Position numbers and translations under genes: made by a program. The notes under the pieces are model-generated. The model had not been told where the DNA came from and searched no databases. It saw only the letters and a program-made list of their open reading frames with translations. Source: Candidatus Accumulibacter affinis (GTDB taxonomy: Bacteria; Pseudomonadota; Gammaproteobacteria; Burkholderiales; Rhodocyclaceae). Taken from it: a DNA stretch of 64,000 nucleotides. This document shows positions 1-9,342 of the stretch, one piece after another. The stretch covers positions 372,001 to 436,000 of the forward strand of contig JADJOT010000010.1 in the NCBI GenBank assembly GCA_016713625.1. Direction: 5' to 3'. The number at the start of each line of letters is the position of its first letter. Positions within the stretch are counted from its first letter, which is position 1.

Positions 1-1
1 G

Positions 2-931
2 CTGGAGCAGGATGTTTTAGCGGACGGCTCGGTTGATCCCGATGATGCAAAAGCATTGCTGGAGCGGACTCAGGCGCTGATGGAAGCGCAATTGGCGACC
101 ATCGGCAAGACGGCGCCGGCTTTCTCGGCCGTTCTGCGAACCTACCGGCGCGCTTTGGCCGACGGTGACCATCAGCTTGCCGAAGGTTTGATCAGTTGGC
201 TTTCCGGCCAGCCCAATGTCGCTGCCAGCGTGAAGCGCGCCGCAGGCATCAAGGGGGATCTGGACCACTTTGGGGCTGCCAATTTTCTGGTGGGTCTGCT
301 GACGATCCTGCGTGACAGCGGCTTTCCCGGGCTGGTGTTGGTGCTTGATGAGGTTGAAACGCTGCAGCGCATGCGTGCCGATACGCGGGAACGCGGTTTG
401 AATGCGCTGCGCCAGTTGATCGACGAAATCGATGCTGGACGATATCCCGGCCTCTATCTCGTGATTACCGGAACCCCCGCGTTCTTCGATGGCGCTCAGG
501 GGGTGCAACGACTGGCCCCCCTGGCACAACGCCTGCACGTGGACTTTGGCACCGATAGGCGCTTCGACAACCCGCGCGCCGTGCAGATTCGCCTGGCGCC
601 ATTCGACCAGAGTTCGTTGGTCGCTGTGGGCAAGCGGGTGCGCGATATTTACGCCGAAATGCAGCCTGCCGAGACTCGCCTGCGTTCCGTGGTCAATGAT
701 GCCTACATTGAAACCCTGGCCCGAGCGGTGGTCGGTGGGCTGGGCGGCAAAGTGGGGGTGGCGCCACGCCTGTTCCTGAAAAAACTGCTTGTCGATGTGC
801 TCGACCGGGTCGATTTGCATGCAGACTTCGATCCGCGACAGCATTACAAGCTGACCCTGGCAGAAAACGAAATGACAACCAGTGAGCGCGCCGCCGCCGG
901 AGCGGTCAGCGTGGATGACATCGAGTTGTGA
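2..931 (+). CDS. brxD: BREX ATP-binding protein BrxD, C-terminal part
   Basis: The frame is open to the left edge, so about 310 C-terminal residues are present and the Walker A loop lies outside the window. A Walker B-like strand is visible (LVLVLDEVETLQR, near codon 120 of the visible part), followed by the ITGTP segment typical of AAA-type ATPases of the BrxD (DUF2791) family. BrxD is a P-loop protein of type 2 (Pgl-like) BREX phage-resistance loci. Its 3' neighbour, 18 bp downstream, is a BrxHI-type helicase, which is the expected gene order (pglZ, brxD, brxHI). The exact role of BrxD in BREX is not established. The identification rests on both the motif and the neighbour. Confidence 0.8.
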   Translation: MEQDVLADGSVDPDDAKALLERTQALMEAQLATIGKTAPAFSAVLRTYRRALADGDHQLAEGLISWLSGQPNVAASVKRAAGIKGDLDHFGAANFLVGLLTILRDSGFPGLVLVLDEVETLQRMRADTRERGLNALRQLIDEIDAGRYPGLYLVITGTPAFFDGAQGVQRLAPLAQRLHVDFGTDRRFDNPRAVQIRLAPFDQSSLVAVGKRVRDIYAEMQPAETRLRSVVNDAYIETLARAVVGGLGGKVGVAPRLFLKKLLVDVLDRVDLHADFDPRQHYKLTLAENEMTTSERAAAGAVSVDDIEL

Positions 932-949
932 TCAAACAATGTTTGCATC

Positions 950-3030
950 GTGATTGAATTCGAAAAGCTTCACCCGGCGCTCCAGTATCACGTCGTGAAT
1001 TCGCTGGGTTGGAGCAGTCTGCGCCCGACCCAACTGGAGGTGATTGAGCCGATTCTTTCGGGCCGGCATTGCCTCTTGCTGGCACCGACGGCCGGTGGCA
1101 AAACCGAGGCGGCCATCATTCCCGTTCTATCCAGAATGCTGACCCAGTCCTGGCCGGGCGTGAGCGTGATTTACGTTTGTCCGATCAAGGCGCTGTTGAA
1201 TGATCTCGAACAGCGTTTGTCATACTACGCCGGGCTGGTTGGCCGACGGGTTGCGGTTTGGCATGGGGATGTAACCCAGTCGCAAAAAAAAATGTGCTCA
1301 AGGACGCTCCCGACATTTTGCTGACGACGCCAGAATCGCTGGAAGGCATGCTGGTATCCACCCGTATCGATCGACCGGCGTGGTTTGGCCATTTACGAGT
1401 AGTGATTGCCGATGAGTTGCATGCTTTTGCCACAGATGACCGTGGGTGGCACTTGCGGGCCGTGCTTCGCCGCCTGCAACAGTACGTTCCCAACGAGATG
1501 CAGAGGATCGGTTTGTCAGCCACCGTAAGTAACCCAAACGAGCTGCTCAACTGGTTTGCGCCTACCGGGGGGAAGCAGGTGGTCGGCAGTGCGTCGGTGA
1601 GCACCGATGCCGATGTCACCGTGGACTTCGTGGGCTCCCTGGCCAATGCGGCCACCGTCATCGCCCGACTCCATCGGGGCAGCAAGCGCCTGGTTTTTTG
1701 CGACTCACGCAGCAGCGCCGAACAACTGACCAGTACGCTGCGCGCCCAGGAGGTCCGCGTCTTCCTGAGTCACGCTTCGCTCAGCAACTCCGAGAGGAGG
1801 CTTGCCGAAACGGCCTTTGCCGAAGAAAAGGACTGTGTAATTGTTGCCACCTCGACCTTGGAGCTTGGCATCGACGTAGGGGATGTCGATCATGTGATCC
1901 AGATCGACGCGCCTTCGACGGTCTCATCGTTTCTGCAGCGCATGGGGCGCACCGGCCGCCGGGCGGGTGGACGACGCAGTTGCCTGTTCCTGTGCACGAA
2001 TGACGACTCGCTCCTGCTGGCCATGGGCATTTGCCGGCTTTGGAATGAAGGCTGGGTTGAGGCCGCGTACCCACCTCCGGAACCCTGGGCAATCATGGCA
2101 CAGCAGGCCATGGCAGCGACCCTGGAGCGCTCGCAATGGGCAAGGCAAGACCTGATCCTGTTGCTGGCAGGGGCGTTCCCTGAGTCAAGCACGCGAGGGG
2201 TCACCGACTTGATCGATCACATGGTTCAACTCGGTTTTCTGATGGCGACGGATGGCGTCCTGCAAGTTGGCCCCGTGACTGAAAAACGCTATGGCCGAGC
2301 CCATTACAAAGACTTGCTGGCCGCTTTCTCAGGCACACAACTGCTCCTGAGGCGCTGCGGCAACGTTGAGGTCGGTTTTATCGATCCGATGATGTTGGCT
2401 GGTGACAAGGAAGTTCGCCTGATCCTGCTGGCCGGCAAAAGCTGGCACGTCATCGATGTCGACTGGAAGCGTCAAACCGTGTGGCTTGAGCCAGCGAAAG
2501 AAGGGGGTAAGGCCCGCTGGACAGGAACCGGTCGCACTTTCAGCCGACAGATCGCCCAGGGAATTTTTCGGGCACTACAGGATGGGGCGGGCAAGCACAC
2601 AGTCATTTCCAGGCGTGCTCAGGTTGAACTCGAAGAAGTAATTGAAACCATCCCTGAAGCTGGCAAAACGGCAGTTCTGGTTAGCGAAAGAAATGAGTCG
2701 AGTACAGCACGTCTTTGGACCTTTGCTGGCACGCGCGCCAACCGCACCATTGCCAAACACATTCATTCAGTCGCTGAGGTCAGGCGCCTTGACGCCCTTG
2801 GCCTTGATCTTAAAACGCCTGTTGATGCAAAGTTGCTGAACGCAGATTTCCCGGTCTCGGAGCTTCTGTTTTCAGCAGACGAAATCAAGGAGCGCGCGAA
2901 GCCCATCAAATTTGCAGCTTGCCTGCCCGATGCATTGCTTGTTGAGATCATTCGCATGCGTCAGTTCGAGCAAGCTGAAGCTCAAGGGCAGAAATCCGAG
3001 TGGAGCGGCGATTACTGGCGGAAGCGGTGA
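950..3030 (+). CDS. brxHI: BREX Lhr-like DEAD/DEAH helicase BrxHI, frameshifted at an A9 run
   Basis: A superfamily 2 helicase of about 690 residues read in two frames. The GTG-started first frame carries the Q-motif region (LRPTQLEVIEP), Walker A (APTAGGKTEAA) and motif Ia. The second carries motif II (VIADELHAF), motif III (GLSATVSNP), motif V (TSTLELGIDVGDVDHV) and motif VI (QRMGRTGRRAGG), in Lhr order. The frames join at nine adenines, 1284-1292; ten would give one continuous reading (SQKKNVLKDAPD). This is a sequencing error, a recent mutation, or transcriptional slippage. The stop codon lies inside the antisense tRNA-Ser gene. With brxD it marks the 3' end of a type 2 BREX operon. Confidence 0.82.
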
Positions 3031-3103
3031 GATTCGAACTCACGGACGGTTGCCCGTCGCCGGTTTTCAAGACCGGTGCAATCGACCACTCTGCCACGCT
3101 TCC
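3016..3103 (-). tRNA. tRNA-Ser(UGA)
   Basis: On the minus strand the gene starts GGAAGCG (3103-3097), which pairs with CGCTTCC at 3020-3026; a G discriminator and an encoded CCA (3016-3018) follow. The anticodon loop reads CUUGAAA, giving anticodon UGA. The length of 88 nt with an extended variable arm fits a class II serine tRNA. The T-loop GTTCGAATC is intact. Its 3' end faces the BREX locus, and the helicase stop codon overlaps it. tRNA 3' ends are common integration sites for genomic islands. Confidence 0.95.
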
Positions 3104-3306
3104 TGCAAGGTGCCGAAGACTGAGCCATCTGCTTGCTGCGTGGCCGGGCCGCGCTTCTTCAGCGGCGCGAATGATAGCACGCCTGCCGCTGGGCGATGGC
3201 CATCCACGCCCTGCCGGCCCTCGCCAGATCCGCCGGGATTGAAACTTTCCCTTCATTTCGATAGTCTTAAGTCCGTAGTCGCATTTCCACATACAGGAGG
3301 AACACC

Positions 3307-3998
3307 ATGCAACCCCAGTTTCAGATGACAGGTCAGGCCAGCGGCGAGCTTGCGGTACAGCAGAACCGGGTTCTGCGCAATACCTTCATGTTGCTCGCTT
3401 TGACCATGATTCCCACGGTTCTCGGCGCGCTCGTCGGCGTACAGATGCAGTTCTCGTTCCTGTCCGGCAGCCCGTTCATGTCGTTCATGCTTTTCCTCGG
3501 CATCGCCTTCGGCTTCATGTGGGGATCGAGCGCACCAAAGACAGTGGCATGGGCGTGGTGCTGCTCCTCGGGTTCACCTTCTTCATGGGCCTGATGCTCT
3601 CGCGCATCCTGCAGGTGGCGCTTGGCTTCAGCAATGGTGGTTCCTTGATCGCCATGGCCGCCGGGGGTACCGGGGTGATCTTCTTCTCGCTGGCCGCGGT
3701 GGCGACGGTGACCAAGAAGGATTTCAGCTTCCTGGGCAAGTTTCTGTTGATCGGCATGATCGTCGTTCTGCTGGCGGCGGTAGCCAACATCTTCTTCCAG
3801 ATTCCCGCGCTGTCGCTGACCATTTCGGCAGTTGCGGTGATGGTCTTCTCGGCCTACATCCTCTACGACATCAGCCGGATCGTTAACGGCGGCGAAGACA
3901 ACTACATTTCGGCGACGCTGGCGGTGTATCTCGACGTCTACAATGTTTTTGTCAGCCTGCTCAACCTGCTGATGGCTTTCAGCGGCGAGCGCGACTGA
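3307..3998 (+). CDS. Bax inhibitor-1/YccA family membrane protein, single-base frameshift
   Basis: A predicted multi-spanning inner-membrane protein of the BI-1 (UPF0005) family, about 230 residues. The first frame has the N-terminal cytoplasmic stretch and two hydrophobic helices. The second has the remaining helices and the family's C-terminal signature region (YDISRIVNGGEDNYISATL). The frames join at a GGGG run near 3523; one more G gives FMWGIERTKDSGMGV in a single frame. An AGGAGG ribosome site sits six bases before the ATG. BI-1 proteins are implicated in ion or pH homeostasis and in FtsH interaction; the function here is unknown. The break is more likely a base-calling error than decay, because both halves are well conserved. 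Confidence 0.85.
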
Positions 3999-4019
3999 TC
4001 GAGGCGTCGTCTCGCAGGC

Positions 4020-4047
4020 AAAGAGGGCGGCTGCGGTCGTCCTCTTT
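4020..4047. terminator. Bidirectional rho-independent terminator
   Basis: A 12-bp stem (AAAGAGGGCGGC pairing with GTCGTCCTCTTT through two G-U pairs) closes a TGCG loop. The A-rich left edge and T-rich right edge let it work in both directions. It lies exactly between the convergent BI-1 gene and the ArnD-like gene. Confidence 0.75.
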
Positions 4048-4925
4048 CATTCAGCCGGCAGGAACGCAGGCCCCTGCACCATGCGCAGGCCAAAGCGACC
4101 GGGAATCTCGGCAAAAATGACGCTGTGGCGTGGCAGGCTGGCGATGTTGCAGCCGGTCAGCAGGTCACGCAGGGCGACCAGTTGATGGCCCCGGCTCTTC
4201 CATTCGACCAACAGACGTTCCAGGGCAGTGCTGAACTGCATGCCCTCCAGCTCGGCACGCAAGGTGAACACCTGGTCGCCGAGCACGCCACTCGATTCGT
4301 CGAGAATCCGATCGACCGCCTGATCGACCGAAACCGTTGCCGGGAACAGCAGTTCGTCGAGCGTCGGCAGGGTGGTCGGAAGCTGTGGGCAGTGGATCAG
4401 TTCGCCGTCAATGACGGGGATGAAGGGGGCTTTCCCGCGGCAATCGCTGGCATAAGAAAAGCCGAGGCGTTGGGTCAGGCGCAGGGCATGGCGATTCATC
4501 CGCCAGCCGGCGGCGGCATGCGCCTGCGGCGGTTCGCCGAAGACGGCGGCAAAACGCCGGCAGGCCTGCTCCATTTCGGCTTCGATGCAGGCGTTTTTGG
4601 CGGTCAGGGCCTGTGTCTCCCAGCGCACGCGATTCCAGGCGTGGACGGCGACTTCAAAACCGGCAGCCTGCGCCTTGCGCATGCTATCGGCGCCGCGGAC
4701 CCCGATGTCCGGCGCCGGCAGCAAGCGGCCGCCGAGGCGGGTCGCCAGGTCGTAATAGCGGCTCGGCGAGAGGCTGCGTGCCTCACCACCGCTGTGGTCG
4801 GGGCCGAGCGCGAAGAAGAAGCTGCCCGCCGCCGCGTGCCGCTGCAGCAGTGCGATCAGGGCCGGCACGCCGACGAGCGTGCCGCGGCAGGTGTCCACGT
4901 CGATCTTGAGGGCGATCCGCTTCAT
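4047..4925 (-). CDS. ArnD-like polysaccharide deacetylase (NodB fold)
   Basis: A 292-residue protein resembling ArnD, the 4-deoxy-4-formamido-L-arabinose-phosphoundecaprenol deformylase of lipid A modification. The start MKRIALKIDVDT carries the metal-binding Asp pair of the NodB fold. Later motifs are VAVHAWNR (the His metal ligand), AAAGWRMN, ASDCRG and TLPTLDELL, in ArnD order. The ATG at 4925 was chosen over an upstream extension of 33 low-complexity codons because ArnD proteins begin at this point. The other arn genes are not in the window, so the substrate may be a different undecaprenyl-linked sugar. The gene follows an Mth938-domain gene by 58 bp on the same strand. Confidence 0.82.
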   Translation of the reverse strand: MKRIALKIDVDTCRGTLVGVPALIALLQRHAAAGSFFFALGPDHSGGEARSLSPSRYYDLATRLGGRLLPAPDIGVRGADSMRKAQAAGFEVAVHAWNRVRWETQALTAKNACIEAEMEQACRRFAAVFGEPPQAHAAAGWRMNRHALRLTQRLGFSYASDCRGKAPFIPVIDGELIHCPQLPTTLPTLDELLFPATVSVDQAVDRILDESSGVLGDQVFTLRAELEGMQFSTALERLLVEWKSRGHQLVALRDLLTGCNIASLPRHSVIFAEIPGRFGLRMVQGPAFLPAE

Positions 4926-4983
4926 CGGAACACGAACGGTGACCGAAGCCTGGCGGCAGAAGTCGGCGACTGCCGCACCGCCG

Positions 4984-5355
4984 TCAGACAAGGAGCAGGC
5001 CGACGGCGACCTTGCGGCCTTCACCCAGCAAGACGTTGTAGGTGCGACAGGCGGCCGGGAGATCCATCACCTCCAGCCCCTTCTGCGCACGCACCAGGGG
5101 CCGCAGCAGGTCGGGGCTGGGGAAGCGCAGCTGCATGCCGGTGCCGAGCAGGATGATTTCGGCATCGAGCGAGGCGAGTAGTTCGAGGTCGGCGACGCTC
5201 AGGGTGGCGAATGTCGCCAGCGTCCAGTTCGGCAGAAGGCGATCGGGCAGCACCGCCAGGTTGCAGTTGTGACGGACGCCATTGACGCTGACGTAGCCTT
5301 CCCCGTAGGCGGTGAAGGTGTTGAGACCAGCGCTTCTGTCTAGCTGCAGTTTCAT
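4984..5355 (-). CDS. Mth938-like domain protein (DUF498, NDUFAF3-related)
   Basis: A 123-residue single-domain protein. It contains the family features LNTFTAYGEGYVSVNG near the N-terminus, ILLGTGMQLRFP in the middle, and MDLPAACRTYNVLLGEGRKVAVGLL at the C-terminus, the last split here only by its natural turn. The fold is related to the complex I assembly factor NDUFAF3; the bacterial role is not defined. The start at 5355 (MKLQLDRSAG) was preferred over one six codons upstream. It is the first gene of a probable two-gene unit with the ArnD-like gene. Confidence 0.8.
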   Translation of the reverse strand: MKLQLDRSAGLNTFTAYGEGYVSVNGVRHNCNLAVLPDRLLPNWTLATFATLSVADLELLASLDAEIILLGTGMQLRFPSPDLLRPLVRAQKGLEVMDLPAACRTYNVLLGEGRKVAVGLLLV

Positions 5356-5387
5356 GAAAATTGCGGTGCACAAAACGTTAAAGTAGG

Positions 5388-5417
5388 ATTATAACTTTTT
5401 TGTCGATCGCGTTCAGA
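5388..5417 (-). promoter_or_regulatory. Possible sigma-70 promoter for the Mth938-arnD unit
   Basis: On the minus strand a perfect TATAAT (5393-5388) lies about 30 bases before the ATG of the Mth938 gene. The -35 region is weak (CTGAAC at 5416-5411, 17-bp spacer). Confidence 0.4.
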
Positions 5418-5510
5418 CGGCGCCAGCACTCGAGCGCTGCCTGTGCCGTGCGTTGATCGATGAATTCGCCGACTGCGCCGACTGCGCCGACCATTTCCCG
5501 AGCCTGAACC

Positions 5511-6695
5511 ATGAGAGAGTTTTCCCGCATCAAGCGTTTGCCGCCCTACGTCTTCAGCATTACCGCCGAGCTGAAGATGGCCGCCCGTCGCCGCGGCGAA
5601 GATATCATCGACATGAGCATGGGCAACCCCGACGGCCCAACGCCGCAGCACATTACCGACAAGCTGGTCGAGGCCGCGCTGCGCGAGAACACGCACGGCT
5701 ACTCGATTTCCAAAGGCATCCCGCGCCTGCGTCGAGCCATTTGCGACTGGTATCAAAGGCGCTATGACGTGAGCTTCGATCCGGAAAGTGAAGCGGTGGT
5801 GACCATCGGCTCGAAGGAGGGCCTCGCACATCTGATGCTCGCCACGCTGGATCGTGGCGACACGGTGCTGGTGCCCAATCCCTCGTATCCGATTCACATC
5901 TATGGGGCGATCATCGCTGGTGCCGACATCCGCTCGGTGCGCATGACGCCGGACGTCGATTTCTTCGAGGAAGTGCAGCGCGCCATCCGCGAGTCGATTC
6001 CGAAGCCGAAGATGATGATTCTCGGTTTTCCGAGCAACCCGACGGCGCGTTGCGTGGACCTCCCTTTCTTCGAGCGCATCATCGCTCTGGCAAAGAAGCA
6101 CGACATTCTGGTGGTGCATGACCTGGCTTACGCCGACATCACTTTTGATGGCTATCGGGCGCCGTCGATCATGCAGGTCGAGGACGCGCGTGAGGTGGCT
6201 GTGGAATTCTTCACCATGTCCAAGAGCTACAACATGGCCGGCTGGCGGGTCGGCTACATGGTTGGCAACAAGGACTTGTGCAATGCCCTGGTGCGCATCA
6301 AGAGCTATCATGATTACGGCACTTTCACGCCGATCCAGGTGGCTTCGGTGATTGCGCTCGACGGTCCGCAGAACTGTGTCGAAGAGGTTCGTCAGCTCTA
6401 TCAGGGTCGCCGCAATGTGCTTGCCAAGGGCCTGCACGAAGCTGGCTGGATGGTCGAAGTGCCGAAGGCGTCGATGTACATCTGGGCGAAAATACCGGCC
6501 GCCTATCAGGCGATGGGCTCGCTCGAATTCGCCAAGAAGCTGCTCAACGAGGCGCGCGTGGCCGTGTCACCGGGCGTCGGCTTCGGCGAGTATGGCGACG
6601 ATCACGTGCGCTTCGCGCTGATCGAAAACGAGGAGCGCACCCGCCAGGCGATTCGCGGCATCAAGGACATGTTCAGGAAGGACGGCCTGCTCTAG
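5511..6695 (+). CDS. alaC: Alanine-forming aminotransferase AlaC (class I/II, PLP)
   Basis: A 394-residue fold-type I aminotransferase. It opens [15 protein letters not shown] and carries the substrate-loop MGNPDGPTP, the GSKEG turn, [10 protein letters not shown], the Asn of SNPTA, the Asp-Tyr pair in HDLAYADI, and the PLP lysine in [14 protein letters not shown]. This matches E. coli AlaC (YfdZ), a glutamate-pyruvate aminotransferase. It is followed nine bases later by a second alanine aminotransferase and then by homoserine dehydrogenase. This common Rhodocyclales-type arrangement suggests co-transcription. Confidence 0.9.
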   Translation: MREFSRIKRLPPYVFSITAELKMAARRRGEDIIDMSMGNPDGPTPQHITDKLVEAALRENTHGYSISKGIPRLRRAICDWYQRRYDVSFDPESEAVVTIGSKEGLAHLMLATLDRGDTVLVPNPSYPIHIYGAIIAGADIRSVRMTPDVDFFEEVQRAIRESIPKPKMMILGFPSNPTARCVDLPFFERIIALAKKHDILVVHDLAYADITFDGYRAPSIMQVEDAREVAVEFFTMSKSYNMAGWRVGYMVGNKDLCNALVRIKSYHDYGTFTPIQVASVIALDGPQNCVEEVRQLYQGRRNVLAKGLHEAGWMVEVPKASMYIWAKIPAAYQAMGSLEFAKKLLNEARVAVSPGVGFGEYGDDHVRFALIENEERTRQAIRGIKDMFRKDGLL

Positions 6696-6704
6696 GCCAA
6701 GACG

Positions 6705-7937
6705 ATGAAACCGGTACTCAAATCGAACAAGCTCGACAACGTCTGCTATGACATTCGCGGTGCCGTACTGCAAAAGGCGAAGCAGATGGAGGACGAAGGC
6801 CACCACATCATCAAACTGAACATCGGCAACCTCGCCGCTTTCGGATTCGAAGCGCCCGAGGAAATCCAGCTCGACATGATCCGCAATCTGCCGACTGCCG
6901 CCGGCTACTCCGATGCGAAGGGAATCTTCTCGGCGCGCAAGGCGGTGATGCATTACACGCAGCAGAAACACATCAAGGGGGTCACGCTCGAAGACATCTA
7001 CATCGGCAACGGGGTCTCCGAACTGATCGTGATGGCGATGAATGCGTTGCTCAATGCCGGCGACGAGGTGCTCGTGCCGGCGCCCGACTATCCCCTGTGG
7101 ACGGCTGCGGTCAGCCTGTCGAGCGGTACGCCGCGCCATTATCTGTGTGACGAAGCAAACGACTGGCTGCCCGACCTCGCCGACCTGCGCGCGAGAATCA
7201 CGCCGAAAACACGCGCCCTGGTGGTGATCAACCCGAACAACCCGACCGGCGCGCTGTACCCGGAAAGCGTGCTGCGCGAAATGGTCGCCATCGCGCGCGC
7301 GCACGAGTTGATCATCTACGCCGACGAGGTGTACGACAAGGTGCTCTACGACGGCGCGACGCACACGGCGATCGCCTCACTGTCGCAGGATGTGCTGACC
7401 GTCACCTTCAACGGCCTTTCGAAGAATTACCGTTCCTGCGGCTATCGTGCCGGCTGGATGGTCGTTTCCGGCGACCTGCGCGAGGCGCGCGGCTATATCG
7501 AGGGACTCGACATGCTCGCGTCGATGCGCCTGTGCGCCAACGTCCCGGCGCAGCACGCGATCCAGACCGCGCTCGGCGGCTATCAGAGCATCGACGATCT
7601 GGTCGCTCCGGGCGGCCGCATGTGCCGCCAGCGCGATCTGGCGCACGCCCTGATCACCGCCATTCCGGGGGTCAGCTGTGTCAAGCCGAAGGCGGCGCTG
7701 TACATGTTTCCGCGCCTCGATCCAGCGATCTATCCGATCGACAACGACCAGGACTTCATCGCCGAACTGCTCCAGGAAGAGCGCGTGCTGCTGGTCCAGG
7801 GCAGCGGTTTCAACTGGCCGGCGCCCGATCATTTCCGCCTCGTTTTCCTGCCGTATGAAGACGACCTGCGCGACGCGATTGCCCGCATCGCGCGCTTCCT
7901 CGCCGCTTATCGCCAGCGTGCAGGAACCGAGGCATAG
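6705..7937 (+). CDS. alaA: Alanine aminotransferase AlaA (YfbQ type)
   Basis: A 410-residue PLP aminotransferase distinct from the AlaC upstream. Family marks are LNIGNLAAFGFEAPEE, GYSDAKGIFSARKAV, PAPDYPLWTAA, NPNNPTGALY, ADEVYDKVLY and the Schiff-base lysine in GLSKNYRSCGYRAGW. AlaA converts glutamate and pyruvate to 2-oxoglutarate and alanine. The start is 9 bp after alaC; the two genes form one unit with hom. Two alanine aminotransferases side by side suggest paralogue partnership and not recent duplication, because the sequences differ widely. Confidence 0.9.
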   Translation: MKPVLKSNKLDNVCYDIRGAVLQKAKQMEDEGHHIIKLNIGNLAAFGFEAPEEIQLDMIRNLPTAAGYSDAKGIFSARKAVMHYTQQKHIKGVTLEDIYIGNGVSELIVMAMNALLNAGDEVLVPAPDYPLWTAAVSLSSGTPRHYLCDEANDWLPDLADLRARITPKTRALVVINPNNPTGALYPESVLREMVAIARAHELIIYADEVYDKVLYDGATHTAIASLSQDVLTVTFNGLSKNYRSCGYRAGWMVVSGDLREARGYIEGLDMLASMRLCANVPAQHAIQTALGGYQSIDDLVAPGGRMCRQRDLAHALITAIPGVSCVKPKAALYMFPRLDPAIYPIDNDQDFIAELLQEERVLLVQGSGFNWPAPDHFRLVFLPYEDDLRDAIARIARFLAAYRQRAGTEA

Positions 7938-7987
7938 CCGTCGCTCATGTTGACTCCTTCTCCACAACCCTTACTCCTGACTGCTCT

Positions 7988-9298
7988 ATGAAACCTATCA
8001 ACGTGGGACTTCTCGGGATCGGCACCGTCGGTGGCGGTACCTATTCGGTACTCAAGCGCAATGCGGAAGAAATCACGCGCCGGGCAGGCCGCCCCATACA
8101 ACTGAGTATCGTTGCCGACAAGGACCTCGAACGTGCCCGGCTGTTGACGGATGGCCGCTGCCGGATCACCACGGACGCCTTTGCCGTCGTCGGCGACCCG
8201 GAAGTCGACATCGTCGTCGAGCTGATCGGTGGCTATGGCGTCGCCCGGGAACTGGTGCTGCAGGCCATCGCCAACGGCAAGCATGTGGTCACCGCCAACA
8301 AGGCCCTGCTGGCCAGGCACGGCAACGAGATCTTTGCCGCCGCGCAGGAGCAGGGGGTGATGGTCGCTTTCGAAGGCGCCGTAGCCGGTGGCATCCCGAT
8401 CATCAAGGCGCTGCGCGAAGGCCTGACCGCCAACCGCATCGAGTGGATCGCTGGCATCATCAACGGCACTACCAACTTCATCCTCTCCGAGATGCGCGAC
8501 AAGGGGCTGTCTTTCGACGTCGTGCTCAAGGAAGCGCAGCGTCTCGGCTACGCCGAGGCCGATCCGACCTTCGACGTCGAGGGCGTCGACGCCGCGCACA
8601 AGCTGTCGATCATGTCGGCGATTGCCTTTGGCAACTCGATGAGCTTTGAGCAGGCGCACATCGAAGGCATCAGCCAGCTCGACGCCGCCGACATCCAGTA
8701 CGCCGAGCAGCTCGGCTACCGCATCAAGCTGCTCGGCATCACCAAGCGTACTCCCGAGGGCGTCGAGTTGCGTGTGCATCCGACCTTGATCCCCGCCAAA
8801 CGACTGATCGCCAATGTCGAAGGCGCCATGAACGCGGTGTTGGTCAAGGGCGACGCGGTCGGCGCGACGCTCTACTACGGCAAGGGCGCTGGCGCCGAGC
8901 CGACCGCCTCGGCGGTGATCGCCGATCTGGTCGATGTAACGCGCATGCATACCGCCGATCCCGAGCACCGCGTCCCGCATCTCGCCTTCCAGCCAGATGC
9001 CATGGTCGACCTGGCGATTCTGCCGATTGCCGAGGTGGTCAGCAGCTACTACCTGCGCTTGCGGGTCGAAGACCGGCCGGGCGTGCTTGCCGACGTGACC
9101 CGCATCCTCGCCGACGACGGCATCTCGATCGTCGCCATGATCCAGCGGGAGCCCGGCGAAGGCGAGGAACAGACCGACATCATCATGCTCACCCACAAGA
9201 CGCGAGAAAGGAACATCGATGCGGCGATTGCCGGCATCGGGGCGCTGCCGGCGGTCAAGGGCAGGATCATCCGCTTGCGGCTGGAAGAGCTGCTGTAA
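7988..9298 (+). CDS. hom: Homoserine dehydrogenase
   Basis: A 436-residue monofunctional homoserine dehydrogenase, reducing aspartate semialdehyde to homoserine on the way to threonine and methionine. The N-terminal Rossmann motif is GIGTVGGGTYSVL, the central conserved blocks are TANKALLA, GAVAGGIPIIKAL, INGTTNFIL and AEADPTFDVEGVDA, and a C-terminal ACT domain (DRPGVLADVTRILADDGISI) provides threonine feedback. It lies 50 bp after alaA. Threonine synthase, its frequent downstream partner, is absent; the next gene is unrelated. Confidence 0.95.
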   Translation: MKPINVGLLGIGTVGGGTYSVLKRNAEEITRRAGRPIQLSIVADKDLERARLLTDGRCRITTDAFAVVGDPEVDIVVELIGGYGVARELVLQAIANGKHVVTANKALLARHGNEIFAAAQEQGVMVAFEGAVAGGIPIIKALREGLTANRIEWIAGIINGTTNFILSEMRDKGLSFDVVLKEAQRLGYAEADPTFDVEGVDAAHKLSIMSAIAFGNSMSFEQAHIEGISQLDAADIQYAEQLGYRIKLLGITKRTPEGVELRVHPTLIPAKRLIANVEGAMNAVLVKGDAVGATLYYGKGAGAEPTASAVIADLVDVTRMHTADPEHRVPHLAFQPDAMVDLAILPIAEVVSSYYLRLRVEDRPGVLADVTRILADDGISIVAMIQREPGEGEEQTDIIMLTHKTRERNIDAAIAGIGALPAVKGRIIRLRLEELL

Positions 9299-9342
9299 GG
9301 GAGCGTTACCCTTCATTGATTGCGATTGAGCCAGGGGATTCC

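Noticed and set aside
5466..5492. Short tandem GCCGACTGC units before alaC
   Set aside because: Two copies of a 9-mer in GC-rich DNA; no functional signal.
5352..6437. A 361-codon minus-strand frame opposite alaC
   Set aside because: A GC-codon shadow: His/Arg/Gln-rich with no motif, while the plus strand encodes a clear aminotransferase.
7907..9316. A 469-codon minus-strand frame opposite hom
   Set aside because: Shadow of the third-position GC bias; the plus strand is an unambiguous homoserine dehydrogenase.
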